NCBI RefSeq assembly: GCF_014204535.1
Contig: NZ_JACHLR010000006.1
Span: 1 to 64,000 of the forward strand
Origin: Novosphingobium chloroacetimidivorans
Lineage (GTDB): Bacteria > Pseudomonadota > Alphaproteobacteria > Sphingomonadales > Sphingomonadaceae
Length of the DNA stretch: 64,000 bases
Direction of reading: 5' to 3'
Each line of letters begins with the position of its first letter. The first letter of the stretch is position 1. The notes beneath the pieces were generated by a model. That model was not told the DNA's origin. It did not search any database and saw only the letters and a program-made list of their open reading frames with translations. The translations under genes and the position numbers were made by a program. Positions 44,034-52,182 of this stretch are shown in pieces.

Positions 44034-45444
44034 GGGCACAAGCTCCGAGAAAGCTTCCGGCGGAAACCAGATGTGGGGCGGGCGCTTCGCGGAAGGGCCC
44101 TCGGCGATCATGCGCGAGATAAATGCCTCGATCCCCTTCGACAAGGCATTGTGGCGCCAGGACATCCGCGCGAGCAAGGCGCACGTCGCGATGCTGGGCG
44201 CGATGCACATCGTCTCGGACGAGGATGCGGTCACCATCGAGCGCGGCCTCGACCAGGTCGCGGCCGAGTACGAAGTGAACGGCGTACCCGAGGACTGGGC
44301 CCTCGAAGACATCCACATGACCACCGAAAGCCGCCTGGCCGAACTGATCGGTCCGGCGGCGGGACGCCTCCACACCGCGCGCAGCCGCAACGACCAGGTC
44401 GCGACCGACTTCCGCCTCTGGGTGCGCGACGCCATGGACGAGGCGCAGGCGGGGCTCGAGGCGCTGCAAAGGGCGCTTGTCACGCGCGCCGGCGAGCACG
44501 CGGACAGCATCATGCCCGGCTTCACCCACCTGCAGACCGCACAGCCGGTGACGCTCGGCCACCACCTGATGGCCTATTACGAGATGATCGCGCGCGATCG
44601 TTCGCGGTTTGCCGATGCCCGTAAGCGGCTGAACAGGAGCCCGCTGGGGGCGGCGGCGCTGGCCGGCACCGGGTTCCCGATCGATCGCGAGATGACCGCG
44701 CAGGCGCTCGGCTTCGATGGCCCGACGGCGAACAGCCTCGATTCGGTGTCGGACCGCGACTTCGCGCTCGATTACCTGATGGCGGCCAGCCAGTGCGCGC
44801 TGCACCTCTCGCGCTTGGCCGAGGAGTTCATCATCTGGGCGAGCCAGCCGTTCGGCTTCGTTGCGCTGCCCGATTCGCTGTCGACCGGCAGCTCGATCAT
44901 GCCGCAGAAGAAGAACCCCGACGCCGCCGAATTGGTGCGCGGTCACTCGGGGCGGATCACCGGCTGCCTGGTCTCGTTGATGATGACCATGAAGGGCCTG
45001 CCGCTCGCCTATTCCAAGGACATGCAGGACGACAAGCCGCCGGTGTTCGAGGCGGCGAGCCTGCTGGCGCTGTCGATCGCGGCGATGACCGGCATGGTCG
45101 CGGAGACGCGGTTCCGCACCGATCGCATGCGCGCCGCTGCCGAGCTGGGCTTCGCGACCGCCACCGACCTGGCCGACTGGCTGGTCCGCCAGGCCGACAT
45201 TCCGTTCCGCGAGGCGCACCACATCACCGGCGCCGCGGTGAAGCTGGCCGAGCAGCGCGGAGTGCCGCTCGACCAATTGCCGCTGGAGGACCTGAAGGCC
45301 ATCGACAGCCGCATCGACGCGCGCGTATTCTCCGCCCTCTCGGTCGAGGCTTCGGTCGCCGCGCGCAAGTCGCACGGCGGCACGGCTCCGGACCAGGTCC
45401 GCAAGCAAGTGGCCTTGGCGCGCGAAGCGCTGGGCCTGGAGTGA
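44011..45444 (+). CDS. argH: Argininosuccinate lyase
   Basis: About 477 residues. [26 protein letters not shown] is the usual beginning, [17 protein letters not shown] and [17 protein letters not shown] are fumarase-superfamily blocks, and the mobile catalytic Ser loop is [12 protein letters not shown]. It splits argininosuccinate into arginine and fumarate. Two starts fit: TTG 44011 with AAGG eight bases upstream, or ATG 44070 directly at MWGGRF. The first overlaps the divergent TlpA-like gene by 23 bases. It is followed by the small lipoprotein gene and lysA, a conserved alphaproteobacterial order. Confidence 0.95.
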   Translation: MNERDDSKGTSSEKASGGNQMWGGRFAEGPSAIMREINASIPFDKALWRQDIRASKAHVAMLGAMHIVSDEDAVTIERGLDQVAAEYEVNGVPEDWALEDIHMTTESRLAELIGPAAGRLHTARSRNDQVATDFRLWVRDAMDEAQAGLEALQRALVTRAGEHADSIMPGFTHLQTAQPVTLGHHLMAYYEMIARDRSRFADARKRLNRSPLGAAALAGTGFPIDREMTAQALGFDGPTANSLDSVSDRDFALDYLMAASQCALHLSRLAEEFIIWASQPFGFVALPDSLSTGSSIMPQKKNPDAAELVRGHSGRITGCLVSLMMTMKGLPLAYSKDMQDDKPPVFEAASLLALSIAAMTGMVAETRFRTDRMRAAAELGFATATDLADWLVRQADIPFREAHHITGAAVKLAEQRGVPLDQLPLEDLKAIDSRIDARVFSALSVEASVAARKSHGGTAPDQVRKQVALAREALGLE

Positions 45445-45449
45445 CGACG

Positions 45450-45695
45450 ATGCGTATCGCCTTGGCCTGCGGGCTCCTGATCGCGCTCTGTGCCTGCGGT
45501 TCACGCCAGGGACTTGCGCTCAAGGAAGGCCAGCAGCTGCCCCCCGCCCCCTACGGCCGCGAGGTGAAGCCGCTGCCCACCGAGCTGCTGCAGACGCCGA
45601 CGCTGGCGATCCCGGAGCGCAGCGTCGAGCTGCGCACCCGCTCGGAGAAACGCGAGGACGATCCGTTCGACCTTCCGCCTCCCGAAGACAAGTAG
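45450..45695 (+). CDS. Small lipoprotein between argH and lysA (LptM-like position)
   Basis: 81 residues. The signal peptide MRIALACGLLIALCAC ends in a lipobox LCAC with Cys16 as the lipidated residue. The mature part is Pro-rich and ends SEKREDDPFDLPPPEDK. Proteobacterial LptM (YifL), an outer-membrane lipoprotein that helps mature the LPS translocon LptD, is similarly small and occurs beside lysA or dapF, so the assignment is reasonable but rests on context and size. It starts five bases after argH and ends seven bases before lysA. Confidence 0.75.
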   Translation: MRIALACGLLIALCACGSRQGLALKEGQQLPPAPYGREVKPLPTELLQTPTLAIPERSVELRTRSEKREDDPFDLPPPEDK

Positions 45696-45702
45696 AAGAC
45701 CC

Positions 45703-46959
45703 TTGGACCATTTCGAACTCACGAACGGCGAGCTTCACGCCGAGCAGGTGCCGCTGGCCGCGATCGCGGCGGCGGTCGGCACCCCCGTCTACGTCTATTC
45801 GCGGGCCACGCTGACGCGCCATGCCCGCGTCTTCCGCGAGGCGCTGAGCGTGCTGCCGCGCGTGCACCTCGCCTTCGCGGTCAAGTCCAACCCGAACCTG
45901 GCCGTGCTCAAGCTGCTGGCGAGCGAGGGCTACGGCGCCGACGTCGTCTCGGCCGGCGAGATGCACCGCGCGCTCGCCGCCGGGATGCCGGGCGAGCACA
46001 TCGTGTTCTCGGGCGTCGGCAAGACGCAGCGCGAGATGCACGAGGCACTGGAGGCAGGGCTCGGCCAGTTCAACCTGGAGAGCGAGGAGGAAGGTGTCGA
46101 GCTCTCCGCCATCGCCGCGGCGCGGGGCAAGCGGGCGGCGGCAACGCTGCGGGTGAACCCCGATGTCGATGCGCGCACCCATGCCAAGATATCGACCGGC
46201 AAGTCCGAGAACAAGTTCGGCGTTCCGTATGACCAGGCTGCCGGCATCTACGCGCGGCTCTCGGCTTTGCCGGGCCTGGCGATGCGCGGGCTCGACTGTC
46301 ACATCGGCAGCCAGATCACCGACCTCGAACCCTCCCGCGCGGCCTTCACCAAGATGGGCGAGTTGATGGGGGCTTTGCGAGGACAGGGCCTGACCGTCAC
46401 CCACATGGACCTGGGCGGAGGTCTGGGCGTGCCATACCGCGCCGGCGAGACGCTGCCCGGGCCTGCCGAGTACGCGGCGATGGTGGCCGAACTCACGCGC
46501 GATTGGGACGCGACGCTGATGTTCGAGCCGGGCCGGGTGATCACCGGCAACGGCGGCGTGCTGGTCACCGAAGTGATCCGGGTCAAGGCCGGCGCGGTGC
46601 ATCCCTTCGTGATCGTCGATGCGGCGATGAACGATCTGGTGCGCCCGGCGATGTACGATGCCTGGCACGACTTCGCGGCGGTCCGGCCCACGGGGCAGCG
46701 GATGACCGCCAACATCGTCGGCCCGATCTGCGAAAGCTCCGACACCTTTGCGATGGCCCGCGACACCGATGCGGTGGGTGCCGGCGACCTGGCGGTGTTT
46801 CGTACCGCGGGTGCTTACGGCGCGACGATGGCCAACACCTACAACAGCCGCGCTCTGGTGCCCGAAGTCATGGTCGATGGCGACAAGTGGGCGGTGGTCG
46901 CCGAGCGGATCGAGCCGGCGACGATCCTCGCCGCCGAACGCGTGCCCGAATGGCTCTAA
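45703..46959 (+). CDS. lysA: Diaminopimelate decarboxylase
   Basis: 418 residues. The PLP lysine is Lys61 in FAVKSNPN, the phosphate-binding loop is DLGGGLGVPY, GRVITGNGG follows, and CESSD (Cys343) gives the second-subunit catalytic cysteine. It decarboxylates meso-diaminopimelate to lysine. The start is TTG at 45703 with AGAAG upstream; the beginning MDHFELTNGEL fits the family. It is cotranscribed with argH and the lipoprotein, and the siroheme enzyme follows four bases after. Confidence 0.95.
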   Translation: MDHFELTNGELHAEQVPLAAIAAAVGTPVYVYSRATLTRHARVFREALSVLPRVHLAFAVKSNPNLAVLKLLASEGYGADVVSAGEMHRALAAGMPGEHIVFSGVGKTQREMHEALEAGLGQFNLESEEEGVELSAIAAARGKRAAATLRVNPDVDARTHAKISTGKSENKFGVPYDQAAGIYARLSALPGLAMRGLDCHIGSQITDLEPSRAAFTKMGELMGALRGQGLTVTHMDLGGGLGVPYRAGETLPGPAEYAAMVAELTRDWDATLMFEPGRVITGNGGVLVTEVIRVKAGAVHPFVIVDAAMNDLVRPAMYDAWHDFAAVRPTGQRMTANIVGPICESSDTFAMARDTDAVGAGDLAVFRTAGAYGATMANTYNSRALVPEVMVDGDKWAVVAERIEPATILAAERVPEWL

Positions 46960-46963
46960 CGCC

Positions 46964-47746
46964 ATGATCGCCTCGCTTCCCCTGTTCCACCGTATAGCCG
47001 GTCAGCCGGTGATCGTGCTGGGAGCGGGCGAGGCGGCCGGGGCCAAGCGCCGCCTAGTCGAGCGGGCAGGCGGGCAGGTGGTCGACGACTTGCAGGACGG
47101 CATCGACAAAGGCGCGCGCCTGGCGTTCATCGCTCACGACGACGAGCAGAGCGGGCAAGCCGATGCGATCCGGGCGCGGTGCGCCGGCTTGCTGGTCAAC
47201 GTCACGGACAAGCCGCAGCTGTGCGACTTCACAGTGCCGTCGGTGCTCGACCGCGCGCCGGTGCTGATCGCGATCGGGACCGGCGGCGCATCTGCCGGGC
47301 TCGCCAAGCAGCTTCGGCTGCGCCTGGAGGCGCTGCTGCCGCGATCGCTGGGCGCCTTGGCGGATATGCTGTTTGCCGGGCGCGGCGCCTTGCGAGCACG
47401 GTGGCCGGACGCGGGTGATCGCCGGCGGGCGCTCGATGCGGCGCTGGGACAGGGCGGTGCGCTCGATCCGCTCGATGAGCGCAGTGCGGAGCGGGTCGCT
47501 GGCTGGCTGAGCGGCGAGGGTGAGGGGCCCGGTGCTGCAACGGTCGAGATCGTCCTGCGCAGCGGCGATCCCGATGACCTGACTCTGCGGGAGATGCGCT
47601 GGCTCGGGGCTGCCGACGTGATCGCGCATGAGCCGGGGGTGCCGGAGGCGGTGCTCGATCGTGCTCGGGCGGATGCGATCCGTGTGCGGATCGGGCGAGA
47701 TGAGACGGGTGACGGAGCTGGGTTGGTCGTTACGCTCAGGGTTTGA
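46964..47746 (+). CDS. Siroheme synthase-like protein: CysG N-terminal part with a vestigial methyltransferase tail
   Basis: 260 residues. The N-terminal precorrin-2 dehydrogenase/ferrochelatase module is clear: LPLFHRIAGQPVIVLGAGEAAGAKRRLVE with the NAD loop, then VNVTDKPQLCDFTVPSVLDRAPVLIAIGTGGASAGLAKQLR. From about residue 200, VEIVLRSGDPDDLTLREMRWLGAADVI aligns with the first 50 residues of the SUMT methyltransferase domain of CysG, but the SAM loop is altered and the remaining roughly 200 residues are missing. The dehydrogenase-ferrochelatase steps are probably kept and uroporphyrinogen methylation done elsewhere. It follows lysA closely. Confidence 0.85.
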   Translation: MIASLPLFHRIAGQPVIVLGAGEAAGAKRRLVERAGGQVVDDLQDGIDKGARLAFIAHDDEQSGQADAIRARCAGLLVNVTDKPQLCDFTVPSVLDRAPVLIAIGTGGASAGLAKQLRLRLEALLPRSLGALADMLFAGRGALRARWPDAGDRRRALDAALGQGGALDPLDERSAERVAGWLSGEGEGPGAATVEIVLRSGDPDDLTLREMRWLGAADVIAHEPGVPEAVLDRARADAIRVRIGRDETGDGAGLVVTLRV

Positions 47747-47790
47747 CATGGGTTTCGCGCCATGTCCCTCTCAGGCACCGCCAGCCTCAT

Positions 47791-47921
47791 CGTCGTCCCC
47801 GGCTTGACCGGGGACCGGCTTCGCAAAGTCGCACGCTGTCAGCATGCCGCTCGTGCGCTCAGCGTCTCAAGGCGAGGTTCATCGCTGCCGAAACCGGACC
47901 CGGGTCGAGCCCGGGGCGACG
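47791..47921. repeat. Inverted repeat between convergent genes
   Basis: The arms at about 47791-47823 (CGTCGTCCCCGGCTTGACCG) and 47889-47921 (GGGTCGAGCCCGGGGCGACG) are imperfect reverse complements. Same family as 22351-22440 and 40007-40119, and again between convergent stop codons. Confidence 0.75.
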
Positions 47922-47928
47922 CGAGCGC

Positions 47929-48546
47929 CTACAGCGCCGCGTTGTTGTAGCAGTGCCAGGTAAAGATCGCCACGGCGCCGCGATGCGGCCGCCAGGGTTC
48001 GGCCAGTGCGCGCGCTTCCTTTTCGCTCGGCCGCGCCTCCAGGCCGAGGATCTTGTGCAGGCCGGCCTGGACGGCCAGGTCGCCTGCGGGCCAGATGTCG
48101 GGCCGTCCTTCGGCGAACAGGAGGTAGATCTCCGCAGACCAGCGCCCGATGCCCTTGATCTGCACCAGTTGCGCGATCGCGTCCTCGTCGTCGCCGGGCA
48201 GGTTGTCGAGGTCGAGCGTGCCCGCCACCACCAGCTCGCACAAGGACCGGGCATAGCCCTGCTTCTGGCGCGAGAGGCCGCACCCCCGCAAGGCATCGAA
48301 CTCAGCGGCGAGCAGCACTTCGGGCGCCATCGTCTCACCCAGCAGCGCCTCCAGCTTGCCCCACACGGCGGCCGCGGAGGCGACGCTTACCTGCTGGCCG
48401 ACGATGGTGCGCAGCAGCGTCGCATAGCCCGTGGCCCGGATGCGCGGCTCGGGGTAACCGGCGATCGCCAGCGCGCGTGCCATGCCGGGCTCACGGGCGG
48501 CAATCGCGTCCAGTCCGGTGCGCAAGGCGTCTGCAGATATGCCCAT
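47929..48546 (-). CDS. DNA-3-methyladenine glycosylase (AlkA-like, HhH-GPD superfamily)
   Basis: 205 residues. The fold is visible from YATLLRTIVGQQVSVASAAAVWGKLE; the helix-hairpin-helix is LVQIKGIGRWSAEIYLLFA and the catalytic Asp is in PAGDLAVQAGL. These enzymes excise alkylated purines in base excision repair. The ATG at 48546 is chosen; an in-frame GTG at 48579 would add eleven residues. The gene is divergent from the ferredoxin gene. Confidence 0.9.
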   Translation of the reverse strand: MGISADALRTGLDAIAAREPGMARALAIAGYPEPRIRATGYATLLRTIVGQQVSVASAAAVWGKLEALLGETMAPEVLLAAEFDALRGCGLSRQKQGYARSLCELVVAGTLDLDNLPGDDEDAIAQLVQIKGIGRWSAEIYLLFAEGRPDIWPAGDLAVQAGLHKILGLEARPSEKEARALAEPWRPHRGAVAIFTWHCYNNAAL

Positions 48547-48619
48547 TCGATTCGCCTGCCTTGTCAAAGTCGGAGCCACCCACTAGCAGCCACCGGTGAA
48601 GGCTTGCAAAGGCCACCGG

Positions 48620-48640
48620 TGTGATACAACGTATATCACA
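48620..48640. promoter_or_regulatory. Dyad (possible operator) upstream of the ferredoxin gene
   Basis: TGTGATA (48620-48626) and TATCACA (48634-48640) are exact reverse complements around a 7-base spacer, 32 bases before the ferredoxin ATG. A 10-base direct repeat, GCCACCGGTG, occurs just upstream at 48589 and 48612. The half-sites resemble CRP/FNR or GntR targets but the spacing fits neither CRP (N6) nor FNR. The bound factor is unknown. Confidence 0.4.
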
Positions 48641-48671
48641 ACGCACTATCCGGAAGGGACGGAACAGCACC

Positions 48672-48989
48672 ATGCCGCAGATTATCGTCGTGAATCAGTC
48701 GGGTGAAGAATCGAACGTCGAGGCGAGCGAAGGCCGCACACTGATGGAAGTCATCCGCGACAACGGCTTTGACGAGCTATTGGCGCTGTGCGGCGGTTGC
48801 TGCTCGTGCGCCACCTGCCACGTCCACATCGATCCGGAATACTTCGGCAAGCTCTCGCCGATGAGCGAGGACGAAAACGACCTGCTCGACAGCTCCGAGC
48901 ACCGCAACGAATACTCGCGCCTGTCGTGCCAGGTGCCGATCACCGGCGTGCTCGAAGGCTGCAAGGTCACCATCGCGCAGGAAGACTGA
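48672..48989 (+). CDS. 2Fe-2S ferredoxin, adrenodoxin type
   Basis: 105 residues. Cluster ligands follow the C-x5-C-x2-C pattern in LCGGCCSCATCHVHI, with the fourth Cys in SRLSCQVPIT; an extra Cys sits within the loop. This matches putidaredoxin/adrenodoxin-like ferredoxins that donate electrons to cytochrome P450s or Rieske oxygenases, or serve Fe-S assembly. GGGA precedes the ATG at 48672. The gene is monocistronic and followed by a family 2 repeat. It could serve the Rieske oxygenase at 40803, though nothing links them directly. Confidence 0.92.
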   Translation: MPQIIVVNQSGEESNVEASEGRTLMEVIRDNGFDELLALCGGCCSCATCHVHIDPEYFGKLSPMSEDENDLLDSSEHRNEYSRLSCQVPITGVLEGCKVTIAQED

Positions 48990-48998
48990 TCCAGCCCG

Positions 48999-49120
48999 AT
49001 ACTCCCTGCAAGGGGAGGTGGCAGGCGCGAAGCGATTGACGGAGGGGTGTCCCGCTGGCGGTTACACCCCTCCGTCACCTGCAACGCAGGCGCTCTCCCT
49101 CCCCTAGCAGGGGAGGATCT
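48999..49120 (+). repeat. Dispersed intergenic repeat, family 2, copy 2
   Basis: Opens CTGCAAGGGGAGGTGGCAGG, continues CGCGAAGCGATTGACGGAGG and GGTGTC, then GTTACACCCCTCCGTC, and closes with CCTCCCCTAGCAGGGGAGG. It matches the copy at 32892-33034 in order and most bases, with a shorter middle. Confidence 0.75.
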
Positions 49121-49167
49121 CGAGTTGGTGATTGCGCCGGGTCCTGCTTGTACCTACTTCACCGCCC

Positions 49168-50181
49168 ATGACCGCGCCCGCTCGCACCGCTCCCAAGCCT
49201 CGCCTCTCCACCCTCGACCTCATCGGCAACACACCGCTGGTCCTACTTAAAGGGCCAAGCGAGGCGGCCGGGTGCGAGATCTGGGGCAAGTGCGAGTTCG
49301 CCAATCCCGGCGCCTCGGTGAAGGACCGGGCCGCGCTGTGGATCGTGCGCGACGCCGAGGAGAAGGGGCTGCTCCGGCCCGGCGGCACGATTGTCGAAGG
49401 CACGGCGGGCAACACCGGCATCGGCTGCGCGCTGGTCGCCAATGCGCTGGGCTACAAGACGGTCATCGTCATGCCCGAGACCCAGTCGCGCGAGAAGATG
49501 GACACGCTGCGCGCGCTCGGGGCCGAGCTGGTGCTGGTGCCCGCTGCTCCGTTCAGCAATCCCGGCCACTTCGTGCACACCTCGCGCCGCCTGGCGGAGG
49601 AGACGGAGGGCGCGATCTGGGCCAACCAGTTCGATAACATCGCCAATCGCAAGGCTCATATAGAGAGCACCGCGCCCGAGATCTGGGAGCAGATGGACGG
49701 GCGCATCAGCGGCTTCACCTGCGCGGCCGGCACCGGCGGCACCATCGCCGGCGTCGGCATGGGCCTCAAGGCGTTCGACGAATCGATCACCATCGCGCTG
49801 GCCGACCCGCACGGCGCCGCGCTCTACAATTATTACGCATGCGGCGAGCTGAAAGCCGAGGGCTCCTCGGTCGCGGAGGGCATCGGGCAGGGCCGGATAA
49901 CCGCGAATCTCGAAGGGGCGCCGATCGACGCGCAGTTCCGCATCTCGGACCAAGAGGGCCTCGTCTGGGTCGGCCGGCTGCTGCAAGAGGAAGGCCTGTG
50001 CCTCGGCCTATCTTCCGGCATCAATGTCGCGGGCGCCGTGGCGCTGGGCCGGCAGCTCGGCCCGGACGCGCGTGTCGTGACGATCCTGTGCGATACGGGG
50101 TTCCGCTATCTGTCCTCGCTTTACAACCGCGAGTGGCTGGCGGCGAAGGGCCTGCCGGTCTTCCCATGGCTGGCGCAATAA
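49168..50181 (+). CDS. Cysteine synthase family protein (PLP-dependent, CysK-like)
   Basis: 337 residues. LIGNTPLVLLKG opens the domain; the PLP lysine is in NPGASVKDRAALW, the substrate loop is EGTAGNTGIG, and the phosphate-binding glycine loop is AAGTGGTIAGVG. LSSGINVAGAVALGRQLG and CDTGFRYLSSLYN complete the family pattern. It makes cysteine from O-acetylserine (or O-phosphoserine) and sulfide. The ATG at 49168 gives a short N-terminal tail; the longer in-frame start is less likely. It is followed 15 bases later by a membrane protein gene. Confidence 0.92.
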   Translation: MTAPARTAPKPRLSTLDLIGNTPLVLLKGPSEAAGCEIWGKCEFANPGASVKDRAALWIVRDAEEKGLLRPGGTIVEGTAGNTGIGCALVANALGYKTVIVMPETQSREKMDTLRALGAELVLVPAAPFSNPGHFVHTSRRLAEETEGAIWANQFDNIANRKAHIESTAPEIWEQMDGRISGFTCAAGTGGTIAGVGMGLKAFDESITIALADPHGAALYNYYACGELKAEGSSVAEGIGQGRITANLEGAPIDAQFRISDQEGLVWVGRLLQEEGLCLGLSSGINVAGAVALGRQLGPDARVVTILCDTGFRYLSSLYNREWLAAKGLPVFPWLAQ

Positions 50182-50196
50182 GCTAACATCTCGTCG

Positions 50197-50541
50197 ATGG
50201 CAGGTAACGCTCCGCCTCGCATTGTCGAGCCGATCACGACGCCGCAGCACTTCGCGCCGCCCACCGCGCGTGAGCTGCGGGCGCAGTCGATGCATCGCCT
50301 GCAAGTGGGGCTGTTCGGACTGTGCGCGATGCTGCTGATCGTGGGCTTGGCGAACATCATCATGGACCGTGCTCGCCTGACCGACACGCGCGAGCCCGTC
50401 GAGGAAGTGGTGGCAGCCGATGCGGAGCCCAAGAAGCCGGCGAGCGAGCCCCTGGCCGATATCGGCGTGGTTCCTGCGGCAGATCCCACCCCGGGCGTCC
50501 TCGCCTCTCCCGCACAGCAGACCGGAGCCGCCGCGCAGTAA
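50197..50541 (+). CDS. Hypothetical single-pass membrane protein
   Basis: 114 residues. One transmembrane segment, LQVGLFGLCAMLLIVGLANI (about residues 35-54), is preceded by an Arg/His-rich stretch and followed by an acidic, then Pro/Ala-rich tail, so the C-terminal part is probably periplasmic. No family is recognised. It lies between the cysteine synthase and a predicted lipoprotein gene whose reading frame overlaps its 3' end. Confidence 0.65.
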   Translation: MAGNAPPRIVEPITTPQHFAPPTARELRAQSMHRLQVGLFGLCAMLLIVGLANIIMDRARLTDTREPVEEVVAADAEPKKPASEPLADIGVVPAADPTPGVLASPAQQTGAAAQ

Positions 50542-51247
50542 GCGCCGGTTTGCGGCGCTTGCGCTTGGCCTCGGGCTGGTCGCCTGCGGGCCGAAGCCGA
50601 GTGCCGCTCCCCAACGCACTATCGGTTTGTCGAGCAGCCTGCCCTTGGTCTGGGGCGAAAGTGGGGATCTTCGGGGACAGCTGGCGAACGATGCGCCGCG
50701 GCACTGGGCCATGCGCACCGTGGAGGAGCAGGGCAGGGTGGTCCCGCTCGACAGTCTGGCGGGCCGGCGAGGCCTGCCTCTGCCGCAAGACGCGCTGCTG
50801 GTGCTGATCCAGCCCCGTCCGTTGACGCCCGACGAGAATGTCGCGCTCGATACCTGGGTGCGTGCCGGGGGGCACGTGCTTCTGTTCGCCGATCCTATGC
50901 TGACGGTGCACTCGGCTTTTGCGCTGGGCGACCCCCGCCGGCCGCAGGATGTCGCGATGCTCTCACCGATCCTGGATCATTGGGGGCTGTCACTGGAGTT
51001 CGACGACACGCAGCGTAACGAGGAGCGCTACCAGCAGGTTCGCGGCACCTCGATTCCCGTGAACTTGCGCGGGCAACTGCGGGTGTCGCCCGCTGGGGCG
51101 TGTCGGACGGAGGCGACGAAGCTCCTCGCCGACTGTCGCATTGGCAAGGGGCGCGCGGTGGTGATCGCCGACGCGGCCCTGTTCGATGGGGAAGATGCGG
51201 GACGGGTGGGCGCTTTTCGCGCCTTGATCAGTCTCGCGGCCAGCTGA
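50420..51247 (+). CDS. Predicted lipoprotein, GldG/DUF4350-like, start uncertain
   Basis: Coding character is clear from about 50545 to the stop. KRRFAALALGLGLVACGPKPS is a lipoprotein signal with lipobox LVAC; then come VWGESGDLRGQLA, LLVLIQPRPLTPDENVALDTWVRAGGHVLLFADPM and CRIGKGRAVVIADAALFDG, a Rossmann-like fold seen in GldG-type and DUF4350 proteins. No ATG, GTG or TTG stands in frame near the signal; the first in-frame ATG is at 50420, which adds about 40 residues and overlaps the previous gene by 122 bases. A start at a rarer codon near 50530 is possible. Function unknown. Confidence 0.65.
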   Translation: MRSPRSRRASPWPISAWFLRQIPPRASSPLPHSRPEPPRSKRRFAALALGLGLVACGPKPSAAPQRTIGLSSSLPLVWGESGDLRGQLANDAPRHWAMRTVEEQGRVVPLDSLAGRRGLPLPQDALLVLIQPRPLTPDENVALDTWVRAGGHVLLFADPMLTVHSAFALGDPRRPQDVAMLSPILDHWGLSLEFDDTQRNEERYQQVRGTSIPVNLRGQLRVSPAGACRTEATKLLADCRIGKGRAVVIADAALFDGEDAGRVGAFRALISLAAS

Positions 51248-51678
51248 CGCGCTGCAAAGGCTGCGGAAAATAGAGGCTTGTAAAGGCTTCTAGCACCGGC
51301 TCTCGCAAGGCGAGCAGCGACGGCGCGTGATCGATGTCACACCACATGGGGATTGCGCGGGACCATCCACGTTGCAGACCCTTGGGCCTGCAAACTTCTG
51401 CCAAGCTTTGGATTTAACGGCGTCGACAGGCTACGTGTTGGCCTCGGCAGCCAGCGTCATGCGCCATCCTGACTCACAATCGACAGGTTTGGTACCGATC
51501 GTCCCCACTTTTCCCTTTTCGCCCCCGAGAGGGTGAGATAGAAGAATCATCAATCGGAAAGCCCGAACTCTTCCGTGACTCGCGAAGTCGCGGAACGTCC
51601 GCTTGCGCCCATGCGCAGGTGAGGCGGAGCGCGGCTGTTTTTCGGGACGGGGCACTTTCGGGGAATTGGTCGAATCTG
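51248..51678. promoter_or_regulatory. 430-base control region ahead of the dcw operon
   Basis: No gene is supported here. The region should hold the main mraZ promoter. Four GANTC sites, the recognition sequence of the alphaproteobacterial methylase CcrM, occur at 51471, 51544, 51577 and 51672, the last three bases before the mraZ start. On the minus strand a GGGAAAAGTGGGG run (about 51501-51514) resembles MraZ-binding G-tract repeats but does not show the regular spacing. I cannot place -35 and -10 boxes with confidence. Confidence 0.5.
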
Positions 51679-52182
51679 ATGGCGGGGCAGCCGTTGATCT
51701 ACAGGGGGCAGGGCTTCTCGCTTCGACGCGACAAGAACCGCTTCGTGCTGCCCAACCTGTTTCGCGGCACCGTCAAGGCGTCGAGCGGCGACAAGCCGAT
51801 CCTGTGCCTCGCCAAGCACGAAAGCTGGAACTGCCTGGTCGGCTACGGCCTGTCGCGCACCCAAGAATTCGAGGAGATCATCGAGCAGGAGCGCCAGTTC
51901 GCCATGCAGGCGGGCCTCCCCTTCGATCGCGACATGAAGGCGATGACCCTCTACAATTATCACGAAATTCCGTTCGACGGATCGGGTCGCTTCGTCCTGC
52001 CCGAGGACCTGGCGATCCTGGCCGAAGTGGAAGACCAGCTCTACTTCCAGGGCGCGGGCCAGTACTTCTTCGTCTTCGCCCCCGACGCGCTCGCCGCCAT
52101 GACCGAGCCCCAGTTCAAGGGCGCCCAGGTCTCCTGCGCCAGCCTGGCCAAGGCCGAGCTGAAAAAGGCGGCCGGCAAGTGA
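51679..52182 (+). CDS. mraZ: Transcriptional regulator MraZ
   Basis: 167 residues with two AbrB-like SpoVT modules, the DxxxR-type repeats being [14 protein letters not shown] near residue 18 and [18 protein letters not shown] near 95. MraZ binds G-rich repeats upstream of its own operon and tunes dcw expression. The ATG at 51679 ([12 protein letters not shown]) is preferred over the in-frame 51619. It is the first gene of the division and cell wall cluster, overlapping rsmH by GTGA. Confidence 0.92.
   Translation: MAGQPLIYRGQGFSLRRDKNRFVLPNLFRGTVKASSGDKPILCLAKHESWNCLVGYGLSRTQEFEEIIEQERQFAMQAGLPFDRDMKAMTLYNYHEIPFDGSGRFVLPEDLAILAEVEDQLYFQGAGQYFFVFAPDALAAMTEPQFKGAQVSCASLAKAELKKAAGK

Noticed and set aside
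48620..48640. CRP-type site before the ferredoxin gene
   Set aside because: The half-sites TGTGA and TCACA are present but separated by 11 bases instead of 6. Reported only as a dyad of unknown binder.
27001..49120. CRISPR array
   Set aside because: The short GC palindromes recur, but they are scattered singly between genes, not in tandem with regular spacers, and no cas gene is present.
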